Of a DNA stretch of 7,858 bases, positions 1-6,312 are shown in pieces (the first letter of the stretch is position 1; every line of letters starts with the position of its first letter). The DNA is taken from positions 1 through 7,858 of the forward strand of contig JAMNXK010000077.1 of NCBI GenBank assembly GCA_023653245.1, in the 5' to 3' direction. The notes under the pieces were generated by a model. It was not told where the DNA came from, ran no database searches, and was given only the letters and a program-made list of their open reading frames with translations. A program made the position numbers and the translations under genes. This DNA comes from Tagaea sp. Its GTDB lineage: Bacteria; Pseudomonadota; Alphaproteobacteria; CACIAM-22H2.

Positions 1-881
1 AGCAGTGCGACTTGCGCGGCACTCTGCCGGTCGCCGAACGCGCCTTGCTGGGCGCGGCGCAGATCGGCGCGCGCCACGTCGAGCGCGCGCGCGGCCAGAT
101 CGCGCCGTGCGCGCAACGGCGCTTCGTCGTAGCGCGCCAGCAGATCGCCGACACTCACGCGCGCGTTGGGTGCGACTTCGATGCCTTTGATCACGCCGTC
201 CATGGGCGCGGCCACGACCAGCGCGTCGCGCGCGGCGATTTCGCCCGGCGCCAGGGCCGCGCGCGGCACGGGCACGAAGCCGGCGGCGATCGTACCCACG
301 GCCGCAAGCCCGAGCAGCCAGTTCCGCGCCCGGCGCAAGCGCTTGCGCTTGGCCGGGCCCAGCAACGCGGCCACGGCATGGGCGTAGGCGCCGGCGAGCT
401 GTTCGAGCAGCACGCGATCGCCGTCGGTCCACGGCGTCTCGCGCGCCAGCCATAGGGCACCCACGCGCACGCCGTCGCGGTCGAGCAGCGGCACCCACAG
501 CACCGCGGGCGCCGCGTGCTCGGCCCATTCCTTGCGCAAGGCTTCGGGCAGATCGCCGGCGGTCACAAGCGCCATCTCGCGCGCGGGCGCGGCGTCGAAC
601 GCGCGCGCCAGCCAGCGCGCATAAGGGCCGTCGCGCTCGAAGCTGCCGACCGACGAGACGGCTTCGAGCTTCAAGCGCCCGCCGGGCTCGGCCAAAGCCA
701 GGCACGCGCGCGAATAGGGCACGAGCCGGCGGGTTTCGTTGACGATCGCATAGCCGAGCGCTTCGCGCGTGCCGGCTTGGCGCGCGGCGCGCTCGATCTG
801 CAGGAAGATCGAAAAGCGCTGGGCGGCCGGGTCGCCCCCGGCGCGCGGGCCCGGCCCCGGCGCGGGTGCCGGCACGTTCAT
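1..881 (-). CDS. GAF-like domain / HlyD-family membrane fusion protein (3' end outside window)
   Basis: Translating the minus strand from the ATG at 881 gives 293 residues without a stop before the window edge. Residues about 24-172 look like a GAF-type sensory fold: a helical start (QRFSIFLQIERAARQAG), then alternating strands ending in VLWVPLLDRDGVRVGALWLA and a helix with DRVLLEQLAGAYAHAVAAL. A basic stretch (KRKRLRRAR, 178-186) precedes one membrane helix (about 187-205), which by the positive-inside rule puts the GAF-like part in the cytoplasm. After it, residues about 214-250 (DALVVAAPMDGVIKGIEV, then VGDLLARYDE) are the first half of a biotinyl-lipoyl-like adaptor domain, followed by the start of an Arg/Ala-rich coiled coil. 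The start overlaps the stop of the preceding adaptor gene as ATGA, with no clear Shine-Dalgarno, so translational coupling is likely. The HlyD assignment is firm; the GAF assignment rests on pattern only. The C-terminal half is unseen. Confidence 0.85.
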   Translation of the reverse strand, partial: MNVPAPAPGPGPRAGGDPAAQRFSIFLQIERAARQAGTREALGYAIVNETRRLVPYSRACLALAEPGGRLKLEAVSSVGSFERDGPYARWLARAFDAAPAREMALVTAGDLPEALRKEWAEHAAPAVLWVPLLDRDGVRVGALWLARETPWTDGDRVLLEQLAGAYAHAVAALLGPAKRKRLRRARNWLLGLAAVGTIAAGFVPVPRAALAPGEIAARDALVVAAPMDGVIKGIEVAPNARVSVGDLLARYDEAPLRARRDLAARALDVARADLRRAQQGAFGDRQSAAQVAL

Positions 882-1603
882 CGCGCCGGCGGATCGAAGC
901 GCGCCGTGCCGCTCATGCCGGCGACCAAGCCCTCGGGCGGGCGCTCGAACACGGCGATCATCGGCACGGTTTGGCTGACCGGATCGACGCGCGCACCCAG
1001 CTCGCGCACGCGCGCGGGCCGCGTCTCGCCGGTCTCGTCCAAGGTGAAACGGAAATTCATGCCCGGCTTCAGCCACGCCAGCGCCGAAGACGGCACGATG
1101 GCGCGGATGCGCAAGGAGCGGTCGTCGACGATCTCGATCAACGGCGTGCCGGCGGCGACCGTCTCGTGCGGCTGGGCGCGGCGCTCGACGATGCGGCCCG
1201 CGTAAGGTGCCGGCAGCGCGCAGCGCTGGGCGTCGATGCGGCGCAAGGTCACTTCGGCTTCGGCGGCGCGCAGATTGGCGTCCGAACGCGCGACATCGAG
1301 CTCGCCGATCGCGCGCAGCCGCGACATTTCGCGGTCGGAGTCGAGCTGGGCGCGCGCCGCGTCGCGCGCGGCGTTTCCTTGGGCGACGCGCGCGTCGTAG
1401 AAGCGGCAATCCAGACGCGCCAGGATCTCGCCCTCGCGGAAGCGGTCGCCGGGGCCGTGGCGCATCTCGAGGATGCGCCCGGCGACTTCGGCGGAGATCA
1501 CGGCTTCGCGTTCGGGCTGGACCACGCCGCGCGCTTCGAATGCGCCAGCCGGACCGGAAGCGGCGGCGAGCGCCAGCGCCAGCGCGGCCGCGCGCGGGGT
1601 CAT
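878..1603 (-). CDS. Short periplasmic adaptor (RND/HlyD-type membrane fusion protein)
   Basis: This 241-residue protein has a signal peptide (residues 1-21, cleavage likely after AGA). Next come the first lipoyl half (EAVISAEVAGRILEMRHGPGDRFREGEILARLD, about 33-65), a short helical hairpin (about 68-127), the second lipoyl half (LPAPYAGRIVERRAQPHETVAAGTPLIEIVD, about 130-160) and a beta-barrel ending in VSQTVPMIAVFE and GLVAGMSGTARF. Such adaptors bridge an inner-membrane pump and a TolC-type channel. It is shorter than the usual 350-400 residues: the protein stops right after the beta-barrel, so the membrane-proximal domain is absent or minimal. The start is fixed by the ATGA overlap with the upstream TolC-type gene, and its own stop forms an ATGA with the downstream GAF-HlyD gene. 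There is no good ribosome binding site, so it is probably translated by re-initiation. Family identity is sure; substrate is unknown. Confidence 0.92.
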   Translation of the reverse strand: MTPRAAALALALAAASGPAGAFEARGVVQPEREAVISAEVAGRILEMRHGPGDRFREGEILARLDCRFYDARVAQGNAARDAARAQLDSDREMSRLRAIGELDVARSDANLRAAEAEVTLRRIDAQRCALPAPYAGRIVERRAQPHETVAAGTPLIEIVDDRSLRIRAIVPSSALAWLKPGMNFRFTLDETGETRPARVRELGARVDPVSQTVPMIAVFERPPEGLVAGMSGTARFDPPAR

Positions 1604-3123
1604 CGCGCGGCGGCGGGGCGCGTCTGTCCGGGCAGCACGAAGCGGCCTTGGGCCCAGTCGCGCTCGGTGTCGCGGATCGCCGCGGCGATGGCGGCGATGT
1701 CGAGGCTGTCGAGATCGCGCTGCAGCGGATCGGCGCCGATCGCGACGAACACTTGACCGTAGGCGTTGTTGACCTCGGCGAAAGCGAGGTCGCGCTGCAA
1801 GGCCGCGCGCACGGCGGTGAGCTCGCCCTGGATCAACGCGAGATCGCCCAGGCGCTGGGCGCTGACTTCGGCGCGCAGCTGTTCGAGGATGCGGCCGTCG
1901 AGCGATTCGATCTCGGCGGCGGCGGCGAAGCGGCGCTTGGACTCCTCGAAATTCGCGCGCGACACGTAGACTTGGGTCAGCACCGCCATCGACAGCGCGA
2001 CGCGCCGCGACTCGGCCACGTCTTCGGCCGCTTGGCTGGCGGCGATCTGGGCGGGGGCCGCGAACAGGCGCATCAGGTTCCAGCTGACCCGAGCACCCCA
2101 TTCGGTCCAGTTGTTCTCGACCAGGAAGGAATTGCTGTCGGCCGAATGGCCGAGTCGGAATTCGAGGCCGGGCAGCAGGCGCAGCAGGTTCTTGCGCGTT
2201 TCGGCCGCCGAGATGCGCGCGGTGTAGTGCTCCTCGCGCAATTCGGGGCGGAAGGCGAGGGCCGTTTCCTCCAGCATTTCCTGGGCGAGGGTCAGCTCGG
2301 GAATATCGGTCATGCGCGCGGGCACGGCGATGGCGATCGGCCGGTCGAGCGGCAGGTTGATGAGCGCGGCGAGTTCGGTGCGCGCCAGCGCCAGCTCGCG
2401 GCGCTGGGCGAGCAAGCCTTGCTCGGCCTCGACCAGCGCGCGCTGGGTGGACAATTGCTGCAGGGCGCTGTCGATGCGCTGCCCGCCGGCGGCGGCCGAC
2501 AAGCGGCGTGCTTCGCGCACGCGTTCGATCAGCGGGTCGATCCGGCCGAGCAGACGTTCGGCCGCCACCGCGCGCCAATAGGCGGCGCGCACGTCCTGGA
2601 TGATCGAGTGGATGACCTTGCGCCGCCGCTCCTGGGCGATCAGCGTGCGGTCGGCGTTCTGCTGGGCGTTGACGTAGCTGACGCCGAAATCGAGCACGTT
2701 CCAGACCAAGTTCAGATCGGCCGTCAGCCGGTCGCGATCCTGCGAGGTCGAGGGTTCGACCGATTGCGATTGGGTGCGGATCGAACGGCTCGACGAGGCG
2801 GTCACGCGGTCGCGGCCGGTATAGCCCGCGCCGGCGACCAGGCCCGGCAGCAAGTCGTAGCGCGACAGATCGAGCTGGCGCAGCGACAGCGCCTGTTCTT
2901 GGGCGCGCAGCCGGGCGTCGAGATTGAAGCGGATGGCGCGCGCCATCGCGTCGTGCAGCGTCAGCGGCCCTTCGATCGGTGGCTGGTCGGCGTAAAGACG
3001 CGCCCGGTCGGCGACCACGCGCGCGCGCGTATCCTCCGGCGTCAACGGATTGGGCGTGATTTCGCAGCCCGCCAAAGCTAGGGCGGCGGCCGCTAGAAAG
3101 ATCAGAGGGGTTTTGGCTCGCAC
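1600..3123 (-). CDS. TolC/OprM-type outer-membrane efflux lipoprotein
   Basis: The 507-residue product (GTG start at 3123) begins MRAKTPLIFLAAAALALAGC, a typical lipoprotein signal with Cys20 in the lipobox and Glu at +2, which favours outer-membrane sorting. The body has the two tandem halves of the outer membrane efflux protein family. The first opens with LTLHDAMARAIRFNLDARL (about 54-72) and has the strand WNVLDFGVSYVNAQQNAD. The second opens near LTLAQEMLEETALAFRPEL and has the matching WNLMRLFAAPAQIAASQA. It would form the trimeric outer-membrane channel for the adaptors encoded downstream. In-frame TTG codons at 3186 and 3159 could extend it. The GTG is preferred because it gives a short basic n-region directly before the hydrophobic core, and because a candidate promoter at 3196-3224 would start transcription almost on top of 3186. 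No start has a convincing Shine-Dalgarno. The stop overlaps the next start (ATGA). Confidence 0.93.
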   Translation of the reverse strand: MRAKTPLIFLAAAALALAGCEITPNPLTPEDTRARVVADRARLYADQPPIEGPLTLHDAMARAIRFNLDARLRAQEQALSLRQLDLSRYDLLPGLVAGAGYTGRDRVTASSSRSIRTQSQSVEPSTSQDRDRLTADLNLVWNVLDFGVSYVNAQQNADRTLIAQERRRKVIHSIIQDVRAAYWRAVAAERLLGRIDPLIERVREARRLSAAAGGQRIDSALQQLSTQRALVEAEQGLLAQRRELALARTELAALINLPLDRPIAIAVPARMTDIPELTLAQEMLEETALAFRPELREEHYTARISAAETRKNLLRLLPGLEFRLGHSADSNSFLVENNWTEWGARVSWNLMRLFAAPAQIAASQAAEDVAESRRVALSMAVLTQVYVSRANFEESKRRFAAAAEIESLDGRILEQLRAEVSAQRLGDLALIQGELTAVRAALQRDLAFAEVNNAYGQVFVAIGADPLQRDLDSLDIAAIAAAIRDTERDWAQGRFVLPGQTRPAAAR

Positions 3124-3195
3124 GAGGACCGGATTCTGTAGCGGAGCGATGCTTTCCAACGCGTTTACGTGGGTTCGTGTCCACAATCAAGACCG

Positions 3196-3224
3196 AAAGT
3201 ATTATCGGCGAATTCCGGGGTCAA
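3196..3224 (-). promoter_or_regulatory. Candidate sigma-70-like promoter of the efflux operon
   Basis: On the minus strand TTGACC (3219-3224) is followed after exactly 17 bases by TACTTT (3196-3201). The -35 matches the consensus at five of six positions; the -10 is weak (three of six). The implied transcript start near 3189 leaves a leader of about 65 bases before the GTG at 3123. Called from motif and spacing only; alphaproteobacterial -10 boxes are often degenerate. Confidence 0.4.
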
Positions 3225-3383
3225 AAGGGCCACACTTGTCGTTCCGGCTTCACTATTGTTCGCAAACCGCGATAGCACGGCACCATCTTTTCGGGGGCAA
3301 GCGAGGCGCATTCGGACGATTTCGGTCCGTTTATGGACAGTTCTGTTCCAGCCAGAAATCCCTGCCCGGCAGCATTGAATGAT

Positions 3384-3401
3384 GAGAGCGAAAACGCTCT
3401 C
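3384..3401 (-). terminator. Hairpin after the 271-residue gene, possible terminator
   Basis: GAGAGCG (3384-3390) and CGCTCTC (3395-3401) form a perfect 7-base-pair stem with a 4-base loop. It starts 11 bases past the stop codon of the minus-strand gene ending at 3412. The position suits a terminator or 3' stabiliser, but only ATCATT, not a real T-tract, follows on the minus strand. A protein-binding dyad is the alternative. Confidence 0.5.
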
Positions 3402-3411
3402 GATGTCAGCT

Positions 3412-4227
3412 CTATGACGAGCGACTCGCGGGGGCCTGATCGAGATCGAGCCGCTCGGCCAGCGCCTCGAAATCCGGCGGATAGCCGGTCGCCGCCGCGA
3501 ACAGGCGCTTGTCCTCCGCCGACAGACCGAGCCCGGTCGCAACCCAAGCGCGCAAGATCGCCAGCGCCTCGCTTTCGCCGGCGAGGTCGACGGTCTGGCG
3601 ATGCGTGTTGTGGATGTAGGCCCCACCCGAAAGCGACACGTCGCCCTGGCGGGTATTGAGCACCAATACCATCCGATCGAGCCGCGCCTCGAAATGGCGG
3701 AACGCGGCGGGCAGCGTCGCCAGGATGCGCCACCAGATCGCGCGCATTTCCGGGTCGGCGTAGAACGCCTTCCACGCGACGTCCGGATCGGCGTCCTGCA
3801 TCGCCTTCCAGCGCGCCTGAGCGGCCGTCGATGCCGCGAATTCCTGCTCTTTGCCGATCAGCATGCGCACAAAGGCGCGGATGCCATGGACGAGCTCGCG
3901 GCTGACCGTGCCGTCGGCGAATAACGGCGCCAGCGGCTTGCACACCAGCCGTCCGAACGAGTCGCGGCGCAGTTTGCGCAGCAGCGCCTGACGGCGCTGG
4001 TTCTCGAACGCCGTCGCCGCCAGGCCCGAGATCTTGGACAAGCCGCCGCCGGTGACGATCTCGCGGGCTTCCCGGCGCAGGCCCAGCGCGTCCTCGCCGC
4101 CGTGCTTGGCGATCACGCGCTCGACGAACGACAGGAGCAGTTCGGCGCCGAAACCTTCGAGATTTCGACGCTCGCCCTCGGGATCGGCGATATCGGCGGA
4201 GGTCGGAACGGGGTGTGTTTCGCTCAT
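3412..4227 (-). CDS. Hypothetical protein, 271 residues, family not recognised
   Basis: No family is recognised. The ATG at 4227 has a GGAG 10 bases upstream on the minus strand (4238-4241), a slightly long but usable spacing. The product has no signal peptide or membrane helix and looks cytoplasmic and mainly helical. Recognisable stretches are a basic segment (QRRQALLRKLRRDSFGRLV, about 77-95), an aromatic-rich segment (DPDVAWKAFYADPEMRAIWW, about 147-166), a Gly/His-rich piece (LSGGAYIHNTHRQTVDL, about 199-215) and a C-terminal helical part ending in a disordered-looking tail. The frame is a real gene by its ordinary amino-acid mix, in contrast to the Arg/Ala-rich antisense frames. It diverges from the 343-residue gene at 4363, with 135 bases between the starts, so the two may share control. 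A hairpin lies just past its stop. Function unknown. Confidence 0.8.
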   Translation of the reverse strand: MSETHPVPTSADIADPEGERRNLEGFGAELLLSFVERVIAKHGGEDALGLRREAREIVTGGGLSKISGLAATAFENQRRQALLRKLRRDSFGRLVCKPLAPLFADGTVSRELVHGIRAFVRMLIGKEQEFAASTAAQARWKAMQDADPDVAWKAFYADPEMRAIWWRILATLPAAFRHFEARLDRMVLVLNTRQGDVSLSGGAYIHNTHRQTVDLAGESEALAILRAWVATGLGLSAEDKRLFAAATGYPPDFEALAERLDLDQAPASRSS

Positions 4228-4362
4228 GGCGACTCGGCTCCAATGCCCCGGATCATCGCATGAAAACCTGTCCGGACCCTTAAACCGGCGATGTTGCGGC
4301 GCAAAAGAGCCGCGCCCTCGACTCTGGGCGAAAGCTTTGCGGCGGATTAACCTAGGGCCCAA

Positions 4363-5394
4363 ATGACGGACGACACCCCTCCCCCGCCGGCGGACGCGCC
4401 CGCCGACGCCCCGGCGCCAACACCCGAGGCCCCGCCGGGCGAACTCGCCGCGCCCAAGGACGGCGGCAAGGCGACGCATTTCATTTTCGACCACAAGATC
4501 TTCACTTTGCCGAACGTGAAGTTCATCCGCGAGCCCGACCGGCTCGAAGCCGGGCTGTCGATGGAGCTGGGCGAGCACCGCGCCTTCCTATCGACCGCGA
4601 TCCTGCTCAAGATGTTCCCGGAGATGAGCGAGGACGACAAGAAGCTGATCGGCACCGTCGTGCGCAGCCTGGCTTATGTCGGCGAAATCCAGCCCGGCGA
4701 TTCGATTCCCAACGAAATCCTCGACGGCAGCGCCTCGTGGAAAGTCGATCCGATCCACAAGGACCGCGCGCGCGGCCGCATCGTCGCGGCCCTATTGGCG
4801 CAAGACGGCGGCGATCTCGACGAAGGGCTGATCACCGGCGGGCTGACCCCTCGGCTCGCCCAACCCGGCTTCAAGGAGAAGCTCGATTCCGAGCACAACC
4901 GCTTGCTCGCGAGCATGGGCGTGCCCGCGGACCAATCCGCCGAATACAAATCGCGCTTCGAAAAGGTCGCGCGCGAATTCGCCTATATCGAAGGCTTGCG
5001 CGACCGCTACGCCCAGGTGAGCTCGATCGTCGACAAACTCGCCAAGACCGCCAAGACCTACCGCAATTCCGGCGCGCTCAGCGAAGAGATCTACCGCGTG
5101 CGCATCCTCATCAAGAAACCGGTCGAGGAATATCACACGCTGTTCCAGAACGCCGACGCCCAGACCGCCGAGATCCGCAACGTCGCGCGCAAGACGGCGG
5201 AGATCGTCGACTTCACCCGCGCCACGCGCGACAAGCTGCACCAGAAGCTGCTGATCTGGGATTCGGTCGTCGCGGGCTGGAAGAGCGAGCACGTCGAAGG
5301 CCGCAGCCGGCGCCTCGAGACCTTGATCAAGAACACCTATCGCTTCGTCGCGCATTATTTCCCCGCCGACGAGCAGTGGACGCTCAGTCACTGA
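4363..5394 (+). CDS. Hypothetical protein, 343 residues, Pro/Ala-rich N-terminus and helical body
   Basis: No family is recognised. The start ATG has AGGG (4354-4357) five bases upstream. Residues 1-33 are low-complexity Pro/Ala/Asp (for example TPPPPADAPADAPAPTPEAP) and probably disordered. A compact segment follows (THFIFDHKIFTLPNVKFIRE, about 38-57), then a charged, mostly helical body. Residues about 190-310 are rich in Lys/Glu/Arg with heptad-like hydrophobics (for example YAQVSSIVDKLAKTAKTYRN), suggesting a coiled coil. The end is aromatic-rich (NTYRFVAHYFPADEQWTLSH). No signal peptide or membrane helix is seen, so it is probably cytoplasmic. It diverges from the 271-residue gene and converges on the methyltransferase gene, with 11 bases of 3' overlap. 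A scaffold or partner role is possible but purely speculative. Confidence 0.85.
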   Translation: MTDDTPPPPADAPADAPAPTPEAPPGELAAPKDGGKATHFIFDHKIFTLPNVKFIREPDRLEAGLSMELGEHRAFLSTAILLKMFPEMSEDDKKLIGTVVRSLAYVGEIQPGDSIPNEILDGSASWKVDPIHKDRARGRIVAALLAQDGGDLDEGLITGGLTPRLAQPGFKEKLDSEHNRLLASMGVPADQSAEYKSRFEKVAREFAYIEGLRDRYAQVSSIVDKLAKTAKTYRNSGALSEEIYRVRILIKKPVEEYHTLFQNADAQTAEIRNVARKTAEIVDFTRATRDKLHQKLLIWDSVVAGWKSEHVEGRSRRLETLIKNTYRFVAHYFPADEQWTLSH

Positions 5395-6229
5395 GCCGCC
5401 ACGCGGGATCGAGGAGGAGATGCGCGGGGCGCTCGTCCGATCGCGGATGGGCGTCGAAATCGTGCGGCACGAAGCCCTCGGGCGCGCGGCGCACGGCGAA
5501 GAACCCGTCGCGGATCGCGGGCCGGCCGAAAATCTCCGCCACCGCCAGCGCGACGCCCGGATGATGGCCCTGGCCGGTGCGCCGATCGACGACGTAGTCG
5601 AGTTCCCGGCACGCGCGGGTCTGGGCTTGGTCGGTATCTTCGAAGGCGAGCACCAGATCGTCGCCGCACACGACGCCGCCGGGTACAACGAGGCGCGCGG
5701 CCTGGGCGAGATCGAAGGCGGCCGCCGAGTGGCGGTGGTTGCCGTCCACATAGACCAGATCGAAACTCGAATCGGCGAAGCCCGGTAGTGCCGCGCGCGA
5801 CGCGGCGCGCATCGGCCGGACGACGGCGTCGAGTCCGCACGCGGCGACGTTGTGCGCGAAGAGCTCGCCGACCACGCCCGAAGCCTGGAGCGCGTTCATT
5901 TCGAGATGGATGGGATCGCCCGCCATGTCTTGCGAGGCTTCGTACGGCGCCCAAGGATCGACGCAGACGAGCGTCGCGCGCGGGTCGAGCGCGCGCAGCG
6001 CCGCGGCGATGGTGCAGGCCGACGCGCCCGTCCACGAGCCCACTTCCAGCGCGCGCAAGGGCTCGGCCTTCGGCGCCAGGGACGAAACGCAGTCGCGCAA
6101 AGCCGCTTGGCGGCGCGTGTTGCCGAGCCCCGCCAAGAACCACGCGCCGAAATAGGGGCGCTTGTTCGCGAAACACCAGGCGAGATATCGCGACTCGTCG
6201 TCGCGCGTGAGGCCGAAGGGACTGCGCAT
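5384..6229 (-). CDS. Class I SAM-dependent methyltransferase
   Basis: The 281-residue product has the Rossmann-type methyltransferase signatures in order. Motif I is LEVGSWTGASA (61-71, SAM-binding Gly-rich loop). An acidic strand end VCVDPW (88-93) would hold the ribose hydroxyls. FDLVYVDGNHRHSAAAFDL (156-174) is the typical DG.H segment of the Methyltransf_24-like group, and LVVPGGVVCGDDL (180-192) follows. HHPGVALAVAEIFG (222-235) resembles the hPGV.rAv.e.fg stretch seen in relatives from glycan or small-molecule modification. The first 50 residues are an extra helical, aromatic-rich cap that may contribute to substrate recognition. It is soluble and cytoplasmic. The ATG at 6229 is preceded only by weak purine-poor sequence. 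Its 3' end overlaps the convergent 343-residue gene by 11 bases. The neighbours do not identify the substrate; O- versus N-methylation cannot be told. Confidence 0.9.
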   Translation of the reverse strand: MRSPFGLTRDDESRYLAWCFANKRPYFGAWFLAGLGNTRRQAALRDCVSSLAPKAEPLRALEVGSWTGASACTIAAALRALDPRATLVCVDPWAPYEASQDMAGDPIHLEMNALQASGVVGELFAHNVAACGLDAVVRPMRAASRAALPGFADSSFDLVYVDGNHRHSAAAFDLAQAARLVVPGGVVCGDDLVLAFEDTDQAQTRACRELDYVVDRRTGQGHHPGVALAVAEIFGRPAIRDGFFAVRRAPEGFVPHDFDAHPRSDERPAHLLLDPAWRLSD

Positions 6230-6276
6230 GGCGCCCAGTTTAACGGCGCCCGGCGGCGCACGCGAGCGCGGCGGCC

Positions 6277-6306
6277 TTGACGGGCAACTGATATCTCAGT
6301 TACGAC
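6277..6306 (+). promoter_or_regulatory. Candidate promoter of the GntR-sulfatase operon
   Basis: TTGACG (6277-6282) is a good -35 match. Eighteen bases later TACGAC (6301-6306) is a weak -10. Transcription would begin near the ATG at 6313, which has no Shine-Dalgarno, so the mRNA could be leaderless or nearly so. The spacer between the two boxes contains the inverted repeat at 6286-6301, so a bound protein there would block polymerase. Weak evidence. Confidence 0.3.
6286..6301. promoter_or_regulatory. Inverted repeat, likely operator of the GntR regulator
   Basis: AACTGATATCTCAGTT has 6-base arms AACTGA/TCAGTT that match perfectly around TATC. It lies 11 bases before the regulator start at 6313, in the 83-base spacer shared with the divergent methyltransferase gene. 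GntR/FCD dimers bind short dyads of this size and often control their own gene. The binding partner is inferred from position only. A second small dyad, GACT-T-AGTC (6304-6312), directly abuts the start codon. Confidence 0.5.
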
Positions 6307-6312
6307 TTAGTC

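Larger units (their letters stand above)
3124..3411. other. AT-richer spacer upstream of the efflux operon
   Basis: This 288-base stretch is visibly richer in A/T than the flanking genes. Short open frames cross it on both strands, but none has a recognisable protein pattern or a good start, so no gene is called. It holds a candidate leftward promoter (3196-3224), two imperfect dyads (CGGAC at 3313-3317 with GTCCG at 3325-3329; TGGACAG at 3334-3340 with CTGTTCCA at 3343-3350) and a perfect hairpin at 3384-3401. Confidence 0.6.

Noticed and set aside
1..900. Runs of alternating GCGC as possible repeats or Z-DNA-like tracts
   Set aside because: They follow from Ala/Arg codons (GCG, CGC) in coding sequence and do not form regular repeat units.
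1207..3081. Plus-strand open frame of 624 codons across the outer-membrane lipoprotein gene
   Set aside because: It is antisense to a clear TolC-type gene, is rich in Arg, Gly and Ala with no family pattern, and arises from high-GC codon bias.
3384..3401. LacI-type operator reading of the hairpin (GAAAACG core)
   Set aside because: The symmetry axis lies in AAAA, not on a central CG, and no LacI-family gene is in the window.
3165..3626. Small open frames on both strands crossing the 3124-3411 spacer
   Set aside because: They begin inside or run into the neighbouring genes out of frame, have no convincing ribosome site and encode no recognisable pattern.
4255..4293. CATCGC ... GCGATG inverted repeat in the spacer between the two unknown genes
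   Set aside because: The arms are only six bases, widely separated, and composed of common high-GC words, so chance is sufficient.
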